Positions 1 to 5,394 of a DNA stretch of 5,394 bases are shown piece by piece. Within the stretch, counting starts at the first letter, position 1, and the number at the start of each line of letters is the position of its first letter. This DNA comes from Bacillaceae bacterium. GTDB taxonomy: Bacteria; Bacillota; Bacilli; Bacillales; Amphibacillaceae. The stretch spans positions 1-5,394 of the forward strand of contig JASLIE010000026.1 of the NCBI GenBank assembly GCA_030152985.1, read 5' to 3'. The position numbers and the translations under genes are program-made. A model generated the notes under the pieces. That model was not told where the DNA came from. It saw nothing but the letters and a program-made list of their open reading frames with translations, and did no database searches.

Positions 1-286
1 AAAAGAGTGGCGAAGTGATAAAATGCTTCGTCAACTTGAAGCGATGTTAATTGTTATGAACAAAACCGATATGTTACTCGTTTCAGGAACAGGTGAAGTT
101 ATTGAACCTGATGATGGAATACTAGCGATTGGTTCAGGGGGAAATTATGCACTGAGTGCGGGAAGAGCCTTAAAAGAATATGCCCCACATCTTTCAGCTG
201 AAGAAATATCTAAAGCAGCTTTAAAAATAGCGGGTGATATTTGCGTGTTTACAAACGACCATATTACAACAGAGGTTATTAAATAA
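1..286 (+). CDS. hslV: ATP-dependent protease proteolytic subunit HslV (ClpQ), 3' part only
   Basis: This is the C-terminal part of the peptidase subunit of the HslVU (ClpQY) protease, a cytoplasmic proteasome-like enzyme in which stacked HslV rings degrade proteins fed in by HslU. The gene runs in from before the window. The first complete codon is at position 2, and about 94 residues are visible before the TAA stop at 284-286. The open frame continues upstream of the ATG at 23 (KEWRSDK precedes it), so that ATG is internal and not a start. The fragment contains the HslV signature [14 protein letters not shown] and the preceding [18 protein letters not shown] stretch, both nearly identical to B. 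subtilis ClpQ from memory. The N-terminal catalytic residue (Ser in B. subtilis ClpQ, Thr in most HslV) lies outside the window, so the active site cannot be judged. hslU begins 16 nt downstream, as expected for a shared operon. Confidence 0.96.
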   Translation, partial: KEWRSDKMLRQLEAMLIVMNKTDMLLVSGTGEVIEPDDGILAIGSGGNYALSAGRALKEYAPHLSAEEISKAALKIAGDICVFTNDHITTEVIK

Positions 287-290
287 AAGT

Positions 291-296
291 GGAGGG
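291..296 (+). promoter_or_regulatory. Shine-Dalgarno site deciding the hslU start
   Basis: GGAGGG lies 6 nt before the ATG at 303. The reading frame is open further upstream, with an ATG at 234 inside hslV, but that codon has no comparable ribosome binding site. Starting at 303 gives the canonical HslU N-terminus [18 protein letters not shown], so this site fixes the start. Confidence 0.85.
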
Positions 297-302
297 TTTT
301 CA

Positions 303-1682
303 ATGCCAAAAGAATATACGCCTAAAGAAATTGTTGAAAAACTCGATCAATATATCATTGGACAAGCAAAGGCAAAGCGCTCGGTCGCTGTAGCACTACG
401 TAATCGCTATCGTCGTATGCAACTTGAAGATAGTTTAAGAGATGAGGTTGTCCCTAAAAACATACTAATGATTGGTCCAACAGGAGTGGGTAAAACAGAA
501 ATAGCAAGGCGACTTGCAACATTAGTTAAAGCTCCTTTTATAAAAGTAGAGGCAACAAAATTTACAGAAGTCGGTTATGTCGGTCGTGATGTAGAGTCGA
601 TGATTCGTGACTTAGTTGATGCGTCACTTCGAATGGTTGAAGAAGAAAAAATGGAAGTTGTAAAAGAAGACGCTCGAAAGAATGCCAATAAACGGATTGT
701 TGAGTTACTAGTTCCGAATAAAAAAAGAAAAACAACGGTCAAGAATCCACTTGAAATGTTGTTTAATCAAGAAGAAGAGACTAAGGATCCAACAGAAGAA
801 GAAGAAATAGCACAAAGTCGAGCTCACATTCAAGAACAATTGTCTGCAGGCAAGCTTGAGGAAGAAGAGATTATAATTGAAATTGAAGAGCAGCCTGTTT
901 CAATGTTTGATATGTTACAAGGATCGGGTATGGAACAAATGGGTATGAATATGCAAGATACATTAGGATCGCTTATGCCCAAAAAGACTAAAAAAAGAAA
1001 AGTGAAAGTAAAAGAAGCAAGAGAAATTTTAACTCATGAAGAAGCGAAAAAACTTGTTGATATGGACGATGCACAAGCTGAAGCGATTAAGCGAACAGAA
1101 GAGTCAGGAATTGTTTTTATTGATGAAATTGATAAGGTAGTCGGTCAGGATCAAGGACCAAATGTTTCACGTGAAGGTGTGCAACGTGATATCTTACCAA
1201 TTGTAGAGGGGTCTACAATTAACACTAAATATGGTGCTGTAAAAACTGATCATATTTTATTTATTGCTGCTGGAGCATTTCATATGGCAAAACCATCTGA
1301 ATTAATTCCAGAGTTACAAGGTCGTTTTCCTGTCCGTGTCGAGTTAGATAAATTAACGACAAGTGATTTTGAACGGATTTTAAATGAGCCTTCGAATGCT
1401 TTGTTAAAGCAATATAAAGCTTTATTAGAAACAGAAGGTGTTAAAGTTGATTTTACAAACGAGGCAATTAAACGTATTGCAGAAATAGCCTATGAGGTTA
1501 ATCGGGAAACCGATAATATAGGTGCAAGAAGGCTGCACACAATCTTAGAAAAGTTATTAGAAGACTTATCATTTGAAGCACCTGAAATAACTTTAGGTAA
1601 AGTAGAGATAACAGAAGCTTATGTCGATGAGAAATTAAAAGAAATTTCGATTAATAAAGACTTAAGTGAATTTATTTTATAA
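303..1682 (+). CDS. hslU: ATP-dependent protease ATPase subunit HslU (ClpY)
   Basis: This is the AAA+ unfoldase of the HslVU protease. It forms a hexameric ring that binds substrates, unfolds them with ATP and threads them into HslV. The product is 459 aa, close to the B. subtilis protein (about 467 from memory). Visible in order: an N-terminal segment with YIIGQ (residues 17-21); Walker A GPTGVGKT (58-65); pore loop GYVG (91-94), which grips substrate; an intermediate (I) domain at about 110-243, rich in Glu and Lys and ending in a Met-rich stretch; Walker B VFIDEID (271-277) with D274 and E275; the [10 protein letters not shown] segment (337-346), whose R341 matches the arginine finger; sensor-2 GARR (407-410); and a C-terminal tail ending DLSEFIL, the kind of tail that docks into HslV. 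All key residues are present, so it should be active. It follows hslV by 16 nt and precedes codY by 25 nt. The start is set by GGAGGG at 291-296. Confidence 0.98.
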   Translation: MPKEYTPKEIVEKLDQYIIGQAKAKRSVAVALRNRYRRMQLEDSLRDEVVPKNILMIGPTGVGKTEIARRLATLVKAPFIKVEATKFTEVGYVGRDVESMIRDLVDASLRMVEEEKMEVVKEDARKNANKRIVELLVPNKKRKTTVKNPLEMLFNQEEETKDPTEEEEIAQSRAHIQEQLSAGKLEEEEIIIEIEEQPVSMFDMLQGSGMEQMGMNMQDTLGSLMPKKTKKRKVKVKEAREILTHEEAKKLVDMDDAQAEAIKRTEESGIVFIDEIDKVVGQDQGPNVSREGVQRDILPIVEGSTINTKYGAVKTDHILFIAAGAFHMAKPSELIPELQGRFPVRVELDKLTTSDFERILNEPSNALLKQYKALLETEGVKVDFTNEAIKRIAEIAYEVNRETDNIGARRLHTILEKLLEDLSFEAPEITLGKVEITEAYVDEKLKEISINKDLSEFIL

Positions 1683-1707
1683 TTAGATTTCGAGAGGAAG
1701 TATTAAC

Positions 1708-2484
1708 ATGACATTACTTAATAGAACACGCAGAATAAATGCAATGCTACAAAAGACAGCTGGAAAGGCAGTCGATTTTAATGATATGGCTAAGACGCTG
1801 ACTGAGGTCTTGAATGGAAATGTATTTATTCTAAGTCGTAAAGGAAAGTTATTAGGAGTCGCAATTAACGAAGAGATTGAAAATGAACGAATGAAAAAAA
1901 TGTTAGAAGAAAGAAGATTTCCAAAAGAATATACTGAAGGTTTATTTAACATTACCTTCACAACAGAAAATATTGATATTGAGTCAGAACATACGGTATT
2001 TCCAGTCGAGAATAAAGATTTATTCAAAGATGGCTTAACCACAATTGTTCCAATTATTGGTGGTGGTGATCGTCTAGGTACACTGATAGTAAGTCGTTTA
2101 TCAGGTGAGTTTAAAGATGATGATCTCGTTTTAGCGGAATACGGAGCAACGGTTGTTGGAATGGAAATACTCCAAGGAATTGCAGAAGAAAATGAGCTTG
2201 AAGCAAGGAGTAAGGCAGTTGTTCAAATGGCAATTAACTCTCTTTCATTTAGTGAGTTAGAAGCAATTGAACATATTTTTGATGAATTAGATGGAACTGA
2301 AGGGTTACTTGTTGCTAGTAAGGTGGCTGACCGAGTGGGTATTACACGCTCAGTTATTGTTAATGCGCTTAGAAAGTTAGAAAGTGCAGGGGTGATCGAG
2401 TCGCGTTCCTTAGGTATGAAAGGAACATATATAAAAGTTTTAAATGAGAAGTTTCTTTTAGAACTAGAAAAAATGAATCATTAA
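1708..2484 (+). CDS. codY: GTP- and branched-chain amino acid-sensing global regulator CodY
   Basis: CodY is a homodimeric DNA-binding protein that, when loaded with GTP and isoleucine/valine/leucine, represses or activates many nutrient-adaptation genes in low-GC Gram-positives. The product is 258 aa (B. subtilis: 259) and collinear with it. The N-terminal GAF domain (about 1-155) keeps residues known to line the effector pocket in B. subtilis: R61, M62, M65, F71, P72, F98 and V100. The C-terminal winged helix-turn-helix (about 200-248) contains [19 protein letters not shown] and is almost unchanged from B. subtilis. It includes S215, reported there as a phosphorylation site. Two differences stand out: the S43-R44-R45-G-K47 segment reads SRKGK (R45K), and the linker after GMEIL reads [15 protein letters not shown] where B. 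subtilis has REKAEEIEEEARSKA. The start ATG is preceded by AGAGGAAG at 1693-1700. It lies 25 nt after hslU and probably shares its transcript; no terminator is evident after it. Confidence 0.98.
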   Translation: MTLLNRTRRINAMLQKTAGKAVDFNDMAKTLTEVLNGNVFILSRKGKLLGVAINEEIENERMKKMLEERRFPKEYTEGLFNITFTTENIDIESEHTVFPVENKDLFKDGLTTIVPIIGGGDRLGTLIVSRLSGEFKDDDLVLAEYGATVVGMEILQGIAEENELEARSKAVVQMAINSLSFSELEAIEHIFDELDGTEGLLVASKVADRVGITRSVIVNALRKLESAGVIESRSLGMKGTYIKVLNEKFLLELEKMNH

Positions 2485-2503
2485 AGATGAAAATGTATAA
2501 TGC

Positions 2504-2532
2504 TTGATAAAGACATCTATATGTGTTAAATT
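2504..2532 (+). promoter_or_regulatory. Candidate sigma-A promoter for rpsB (extended -10)
   Basis: TTGATA (2504-2509, 5 of 6 to TTGACA) is followed after 17 nt by TAAATT (2527-2532, 4 of 6 to TATAAT, keeping the most conserved first T, second A and last T). A TG dinucleotide at 2524-2525 gives an extended -10 element. Transcription would begin near 2539 and give a leader of about 104 nt before rpsB. A separate promoter is expected here because ribosomal protein genes need strong, growth-linked expression. It is predicted by eye and not proven. Confidence 0.45.
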
Positions 2533-2565
2533 GATTGATGGAATAAAACAAAATACACACATTTA

Positions 2566-2597
2566 GTGATTTGATTTGTGGGTGCTAATTAAGTCAC
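2566..2597 (+). promoter_or_regulatory. Stem-loop in the rpsB 5' leader
   Basis: Positions 2566-2576 (GTGATTTGATT) pair with 2587-2597 (AATTAAGTCAC) to make an 11-bp stem with two G-U pairs, closing a 10-nt loop TGTGGGTGCT. No T-tract follows, so it is not an intrinsic terminator. It lies between the candidate promoter and the rpsB ribosome binding site, where a control element for ribosomal protein synthesis could sit. S2 is known to repress its own rpsB-tsf mRNA in E. coli, but I do not recognise that motif here. A regulatory role is inferred; the fold is what is seen. Confidence 0.4.
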
Positions 2598-2616
2598 AGA
2601 CAAAGACGACCTAAAT

Positions 2617-2635
2617 GGAGGTAAAACCAAGGAGG
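2617..2635 (+). promoter_or_regulatory. Tandem Shine-Dalgarno sequences before rpsB
   Basis: AAGGAGG at 2629-2635 lies 7 nt before the rpsB ATG at 2643 and is a near-perfect match to the 16S rRNA 3' end. A second GGAGG lies upstream at 2617-2621, too far away to serve this start. The upstream copy may be a ribosome standby site or a leftover. The downstream copy is the functional one by spacing. Confidence 0.7.
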
Positions 2636-2642
2636 AAATAAA

Positions 2643-3395
2643 ATGTCAGTTATTTCAATGAAACAATTATTAGAAGCAGGTGTTCATTTCGGTCACCAAA
2701 CAAGACGTTGGAACCCGAAAATGAAGAAGTATATTTTTACAGAAAGAAATGGGATCTACATTATTGATTTACAAAAAACAGTTAAGAAAATTAATGAGGC
2801 CTATGATTTTGTAAGAGACCTTTCTGCAAACGGCGGAACAATGTTATTCGTAGGAACTAAAAAACAAGCACAAGAATCAGTACGTGAAGAAGCAACACGT
2901 TCAGGTATGTTCTATGTGAATCAGCGTTGGTTAGGTGGAACATTAACAAACTTTAAGACAATTCGTAAACGTATTAATCGTTTAAAAGAAATTGAGCGTA
3001 TGGAAGAAGACGGTACTTTCGAAGTTTTACCTAAGAAAGAAACTGTTGAATTATTAAAAGAAAAAGCGCGCTTAGTTAAATTCCTAGGTGGAATTAAAGA
3101 AATGAAACGCTTACCAGATGCTATGTTTGTTATTGACCCACGCAAGGAAAGAATCGCAATTGCTGAGGCAATCAAACTAAATATTCCAATTGTAGGAATT
3201 GTAGATACAAATTGTGATCCAGATGAAATTGACTACGTTATTCCAGCAAACGATGATGCAATCCGTGCTGTTAAGTTACTAACTTCAAAAATGGCAGATG
3301 CAATTATTGAAGGACGTCAAGGCGAAGAAGAAGTCGTTGAAGCTTCAGAAGCAGTAGTTGAAACAGAAGAAGAAAAAACAGAAGAAACTAATTAA
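2643..3395 (+). CDS. rpsB: 30S ribosomal protein S2
   Basis: S2 is a small-subunit ribosomal protein that joins late in 30S assembly and helps hold S1-type factors and mRNA near the ribosome's back side. The product is 250 aa, close to the B. subtilis length (about 246 from memory). It begins [20 protein letters not shown], and the [15 protein letters not shown] motif (residues 13-27) is typical of bacterial S2. Other conserved blocks are [10 protein letters not shown] (68-77), [12 protein letters not shown] (93-104), and [12 protein letters not shown] (158-169) followed by [25 protein letters not shown] coiled-coil-like helical insert lies at about 105-145. The tail (228-250) is very acidic, with 11 Glu in 23 residues, and its purine-rich DNA is a normal feature of S2 in this group. 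It heads the rpsB-tsf-pyrH-frr cluster. The start is fixed by AAGGAGG at 2629-2635. An intrinsic terminator or attenuator follows the stop after about 7 nt. Confidence 0.98.
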   Translation: MSVISMKQLLEAGVHFGHQTRRWNPKMKKYIFTERNGIYIIDLQKTVKKINEAYDFVRDLSANGGTMLFVGTKKQAQESVREEATRSGMFYVNQRWLGGTLTNFKTIRKRINRLKEIERMEEDGTFEVLPKKETVELLKEKARLVKFLGGIKEMKRLPDAMFVIDPRKERIAIAEAIKLNIPIVGIVDTNCDPDEIDYVIPANDDAIRAVKLLTSKMADAIIEGRQGEEEVVEASEAVVETEEEKTEETN

Positions 3396-3402
3396 ATTTA
3401 AT

Positions 3403-3438
3403 AAGGGTGATAAGGGGAAACCTTTTATCACCTTTTTT
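3403..3438 (+). terminator. Intrinsic terminator/attenuator between rpsB and tsf
   Basis: GGTGATAAGGGG (3406-3417) pairs with CCTTTTATCACC (3421-3432) to form a 12-bp stem with two internal G-U pairs and an AAA loop, followed by six T (3433-3438). The AAG just upstream can extend the stem into the T-run. This is the standard Rho-independent form. Because tsf lies only 34 nt further on in the same direction, with at most a doubtful promoter of its own, it most likely acts as a partial terminator that lowers tsf relative to rpsB. Confidence 0.85.
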
Positions 3439-3453
3439 CAGAAAACATATAAT
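3425..3453 (+). promoter_or_regulatory. Possible promoter-like pair before tsf
   Basis: A perfect -10 hexamer TATAAT (3448-3453) lies 17 nt after TTATCA (3425-3430, 4 of 6 to TTGACA). The -35 lies in the 3' arm of the terminator hairpin. Predicted initiation, near 3460, falls inside the tsf Shine-Dalgarno sequence (GGAGG 3459-3463). That would leave a truncated ribosome binding site, so the match may be chance in AT-rich DNA. Confidence 0.25.
3433..3447 (+). promoter_or_regulatory. CodY-box-like palindrome between rpsB and tsf
   Basis: The 15 bases match the published CodY consensus AATTTTCWGAAAATT at 11 positions, with an unbroken core TTTTCAGAAAA and all four mismatches at the outer two positions on each side. 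The site overlaps the T-tract of the terminator and the spacer of the promoter-like pair. Binding is inferred. AT-rich DNA gives such matches by chance: 5206-5220 inside frr matches 12 of 15 but lacks the central G. Confidence 0.3.
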
Positions 3454-3471
3454 TTATAGGAGGACTTAATT

Positions 3472-4356
3472 ATGGCAATTACGGCTAAAATGGTTAAAGA
3501 ATTACGTGAAAAAACAGGCGCAGGTATGATGGATTGTAAAAAAGCGTTACAAGAAACAAATGGAAATATGGAAGAAGCAATTGATTACTTACGTGAAACA
3601 GGATCAGCTCAAGCAGCCAAAAAAGCAGGACGTATTGCTGCAGAAGGATCAACTCATGTAAAGGTAGACGGAAATAAGGCAGTCTTGCTTGAGGTTAACT
3701 GTGAAACAGACTTTGTTACAAAGAATGAAACATTCCAAGAACTACTTGTTGACTTAGGAAATCATGTACTTGCTGAGACCCCTGCTGATTTAGAGACAGC
3801 CTTAGCTCAGGAAATGGCTGGAAAAGATCAGACGGTTCAAGAACATATTGATTCAATTGTTGCTACAATTGGTGAGAAAATTTCATTTCGTCGCTTTGCA
3901 ATTTTAACGAAAGAAGATAATGGCGAATTTGGAACATATACACATATGGATGGACGTATCGGTGCACTTGTTGTATTGAACGATACTGATAAGGAAGATG
4001 TTGCACGTGATCTTGCAATGCATATTGCAGCTGTTAATCCGACATACGTTTCACGTGAAGATGTTGCAGAAGATGAAATTAACCGTGAGCGTGAGGTCCT
4101 TAAAACACAAGCTCTTAACGAAGGTAAGCCAGAGAACATTGTTGAAAAAATGGTTGAAGGTCGTTTAGGTAAGTTCTTTGAGGGAATCTGTTTATTAGAG
4201 CAAGAATTTGTAAAAGATCCAGATATGAAGGTTAAAAAAGTTGTTGAAAATGCTGGAGCAACAGTTAAAGAATTTGTTCGTTACGAAGTTGGAGAAGGTA
4301 TGGAGAAACGGGAAGAAAACTTCGCAGAAGAAGTAATGAGTCAGATGAAAAAATAA
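3472..4356 (+). CDS. tsf: Translation elongation factor Ts
   Basis: EF-Ts is the nucleotide exchange factor that releases GDP from EF-Tu so that it can be reloaded with GTP and aminoacyl-tRNA. It acts in the cytoplasm. The product is 294 aa (B. subtilis: about 293). The N-terminal UBA-like domain (about 1-45) carries [19 protein letters not shown] (residues 8-26), a family signature. It is followed by the second signature, [11 protein letters not shown] (75-85), whose TDFV segment (79-82) contacts the EF-Tu nucleotide site. The core dimerisation subdomains follow (about 60-275), including [12 protein letters not shown] and the [10 protein letters not shown] block (181-190). The C-terminal segment contains [22 protein letters not shown] (229-250), also typical. 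Nothing is missing. TAGGAGG at 3457-3463 lies 8 nt before the ATG. Pairing of rpsB with tsf is near-universal in bacteria. The upstream attenuator and the downstream hairpin suggest that its transcript level is set separately from its neighbours. Confidence 0.98.
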   Translation: MAITAKMVKELREKTGAGMMDCKKALQETNGNMEEAIDYLRETGSAQAAKKAGRIAAEGSTHVKVDGNKAVLLEVNCETDFVTKNETFQELLVDLGNHVLAETPADLETALAQEMAGKDQTVQEHIDSIVATIGEKISFRRFAILTKEDNGEFGTYTHMDGRIGALVVLNDTDKEDVARDLAMHIAAVNPTYVSREDVAEDEINREREVLKTQALNEGKPENIVEKMVEGRLGKFFEGICLLEQEFVKDPDMKVKKVVENAGATVKEFVRYEVGEGMEKREENFAEEVMSQMKK

Positions 4357-4364
4357 ATCAATTT

Positions 4365-4393
4365 AAATAGGGGACACTATGTGTTCCCTATTT
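4365..4393 (+). terminator. Long hairpin between tsf and pyrH, weak terminator or processing/stability element
   Basis: Positions 4365-4377 pair with 4381-4393 to form a 13-bp stem (AAATAGGGGACAC with GTGTTCCCTATTT) with one G-U pair and a TAT loop. The sequence after it is CTAAAATAAT, which has no T-run. If only the inner 8 bp formed, TATTTCT would serve as a poor U-tract. It begins 8 nt after the tsf stop. Leaky termination, or protection of the tsf mRNA 3' end, fits better than full termination, because pyrH has no clear promoter of its own. Confidence 0.55.
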
Positions 4394-4419
4394 CTAAAAT
4401 AATAAAAATAAATTTCTGT

Positions 4420-4425
4420 GGAGGT
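4420..4425 (+). promoter_or_regulatory. Shine-Dalgarno site deciding the pyrH start
   Basis: GGAGGT lies just before the ATG at 4430. An in-frame GTG at 4418 could extend the protein by four residues, but it overlaps this site and has no ribosome binding site of its own. The ATG is therefore preferred. GGAGG to ATG spacing is 5 nt, slightly short but workable. Confidence 0.75.
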
Positions 4426-4429
4426 AAAT

Positions 4430-5149
4430 ATGACGACACGTTATGAAAGAATCGTATTAAAACTAAGTGGAGAAGCATTGAGCGGTGAACAAGGTTTTGG
4501 TATCGAGCCAAAAGTGATTCAGTCAATCGCTGAACAAGTAAAAGAGGTAGCTGAACTTGGAGTAGAGGTAGCGATTGTAGTAGGTGGTGGAAATATTTGG
4601 CGCGGAAAAGTTGGTAGTGAGATGGGAATGGATCGTGCAAATGCTGATTATATGGGAATGTTAGCAACAGTAATGAACTCACTTGCTTTGCAAGATAGTT
4701 TAGAAATGATTGGTATACCAACGCGCGTTCAAACTTCGATTGAGATGAGACAAGTCGCTGAGCCTTATATTAGACGTAAGGCAATAAGACATTTAGAGAA
4801 AAAACGTGTTGTTATTTTTGCTGCGGGAACCGGTAATCCTTATTTTTCAACTGATACAACAGCTGCACTTCGAGCTGCCGAAATAGAAGCAGAAGTTATC
4901 TTAATGGCTAAGAATAATGTTGATGGTGTGTATTCATCAGATCCACTTATAAATAAAGATGCTAAAAAATATGATAATTTATCTTATATGGATATGTTAA
5001 ATAAAGGTTTAGAAGTAATGGATTCAACAGCATCATCACTTTGTATGGATAATGATATTCCATTAATTGTTTTTTCTATTACAGAAGAAGGAAACATTAA
5101 ACGTGTTGTTGAAGGTGAAGTTTTAGGTACAACAATAAGGGGGAAATAA
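4430..5149 (+). CDS. pyrH: UMP kinase (uridylate kinase)
   Basis: PyrH transfers phosphate from ATP to UMP to make UDP, the step that feeds UTP and CTP synthesis. It is a hexameric cytoplasmic enzyme of the amino acid kinase fold, unrelated to eukaryotic UMP/CMP kinase. In B. subtilis it is known to be activated by GTP and inhibited by UTP. The product is 239 aa (B. subtilis: 240). Conserved features: KLSGEAL (residues 11-17) at the phosphate site; VGGGNIWRG (51-59) for UMP and phosphate binding; [17 protein letters not shown] (67-83); [11 protein letters not shown] (133-143), the UMP-binding signature; and [15 protein letters not shown] (158-172), the nucleotide-binding part. No key residue is missing. 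It lies 73 nt after tsf, behind a hairpin, and 1 nt before frr. This tsf-pyrH-frr order is common in bacteria and ties pyrimidine supply to translation genes. Confidence 0.98.
   Translation: MTTRYERIVLKLSGEALSGEQGFGIEPKVIQSIAEQVKEVAELGVEVAIVVGGGNIWRGKVGSEMGMDRANADYMGMLATVMNSLALQDSLEMIGIPTRVQTSIEMRQVAEPYIRRKAIRHLEKKRVVIFAAGTGNPYFSTDTTAALRAAEIEAEVILMAKNNVDGVYSSDPLINKDAKKYDNLSYMDMLNKGLEVMDSTASSLCMDNDIPLIVFSITEEGNIKRVVEGEVLGTTIRGK
5137..5143 (+). promoter_or_regulatory. frr ribosome binding site inside the pyrH 3' end
   Basis: AAGGGGG lies 7 nt before the frr ATG at 5151 and within the last codons of pyrH. Ribosomes finishing pyrH would cover this site, so frr translation is probably coupled to that of pyrH. 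Confidence 0.6.
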
Positions 5150-5150
5150 G

Positions 5151-5394
5151 ATGGCAAAACAAGTGATCACTCAGGCAAAAGAAAAAATGACAGATGCAGT
5201 TGATGCATTTTCAAAAAACTTATCTACTGTACGTGCTGGAAGAGCAAATCCGAGTTTACTAGACAATGTTTATGTAGATTATTATGGTGCAGCTACACCA
5301 CTTAATCAATTAGCTCAAGTTGGTGCACCTGAAGCACGTATGTTAGTCATTACACCATTCGATAAAACAGCAATTAACGAGATTGAAAAAGCAA
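5151..5394 (+). CDS. frr: Ribosome recycling factor, 5' part only
   Basis: Ribosome recycling factor works with EF-G to split the post-termination ribosome from mRNA and tRNA. The window holds the first 81 codons of a protein usually about 185 aa long, and the frame stays open to the window edge. The N-terminus [20 protein letters not shown] forms the first helix of the three-helix domain. It is followed by [14 protein letters not shown] (residues 24-37), the family hallmark, and [12 protein letters not shown] with [11 protein letters not shown], the start of the beta-rich second domain. Similarity to B. subtilis Frr is high throughout. The gene starts 1 nt after the pyrH stop, with its ribosome binding site inside pyrH, so translational coupling is likely. 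The C-terminal helices of domain I lie outside the window. Confidence 0.96.
   Translation, partial: MAKQVITQAKEKMTDAVDAFSKNLSTVRAGRANPSLLDNVYVDYYGAATPLNQLAQVGAPEARMLVITPFDKTAINEIEKA

Noticed and set aside
612..1031. Glu/Lys-rich stretch of HslU as an inserted or foreign segment.
   Set aside because: It coincides with the I domain, which is variable and charged in the family, and the total length (459 aa) is normal.
1655..1683. TATAAT at 1678-1683, a possible codY promoter at the end of hslU.
   Set aside because: At 17-nt spacing the -35 position reads TAAAGA, only 3 of 6 to TTGACA, and no extended -10 TG is present. Chance in AT-rich DNA is more likely.
1683..2042. Long open frames on the minus strand opposite codY, rpsB, tsf and pyrH.
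   Set aside because: Each lies opposite a well-conserved gene, has no recognisable domain or plausible ribosome binding site, and is rich in Ser, Leu, Ile and Phe as expected of antisense reading of these genes.
2496..2501. TATAAT just after codY as the rpsB -10 element.
   Set aside because: No -35-like sequence at 16-18 nt spacing (ATGAAT at 17), and TG abuts the hexamer directly rather than one base away. TTGATA-17-TAAATT downstream is better.
2485..2518. AGATG/CATCT inverted repeat after codY as a terminator.
   Set aside because: It has a 5-bp stem, a 24-nt loop and no T-tract. It is too weak to call.
4371..4400. GGGACA-18-TAAAAT as a promoter for pyrH.
   Set aside because: The -35 lacks both leading T bases and lies in the hairpin. 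Spacing is long. Read-through from tsf explains pyrH expression more simply.
5206..5220. CodY-box-like sequence inside frr (12 of 15 to the consensus).
   Set aside because: It lies in coding sequence, lacks the central G, and is explained by Phe-Ser-Lys codons in AT-rich DNA. It serves as a reminder that such matches occur by chance.

Overview
The window is a chromosomal housekeeping locus of a low-GC Gram-positive bacterium. It reads on the + strand throughout, in the order hslV (3' end) - hslU - codY - rpsB - tsf - pyrH - frr (5' end). The presence of CodY (found only in Firmicutes), strong AGGAGG-type Shine-Dalgarno sites, AT-rich DNA and proteins close to their Bacillus subtilis counterparts all point to order Bacillales, probably family Bacillaceae. 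I cannot fix the genus from this sequence.

Region 1 (1-1682) holds the end of the HslV protease subunit and a complete HslU ATPase, which together form the two-part ClpQY (HslVU) protease. Region 2 (1683-2484) is codY, the regulator that senses GTP and branched-chain amino acids. It sits 25 nt after hslU with no sign of a promoter or terminator between them, so hslV-hslU-codY look like the end of one operon. Region 3 (2485-2642) is a 158-nt gap. It has no convincing terminator, but it has a candidate sigma-A promoter, an 11-bp stem-loop and two Shine-Dalgarno sequences in front of rpsB. This looks like the boundary between a protease/regulator operon and a translation operon.

Region 4 (2643-5394) carries ribosomal protein S2, elongation factor Ts, UMP kinase and the start of ribosome recycling factor. 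A strong intrinsic terminator or attenuator lies between rpsB and tsf. A second long hairpin, without a proper T-tract, lies between tsf and pyrH. pyrH and frr are separated by 1 nt and are probably translationally coupled.

The genes are all well-known core genes, and I see no mobile element, CRISPR array, RNA gene or undescribed multigene system. The points worth a second look are in the non-coding DNA and the gene order. The flagellar/chemotaxis operon that separates codY from rpsB in B. subtilis is absent here. The rpsB leader has structure. The rpsB-tsf gap packs a terminator, a CodY-box-like palindrome and a promoter-like -35/-10 pair into about 50 nt. CodY also differs from the B. subtilis protein at two positions linked to GTP sensing.
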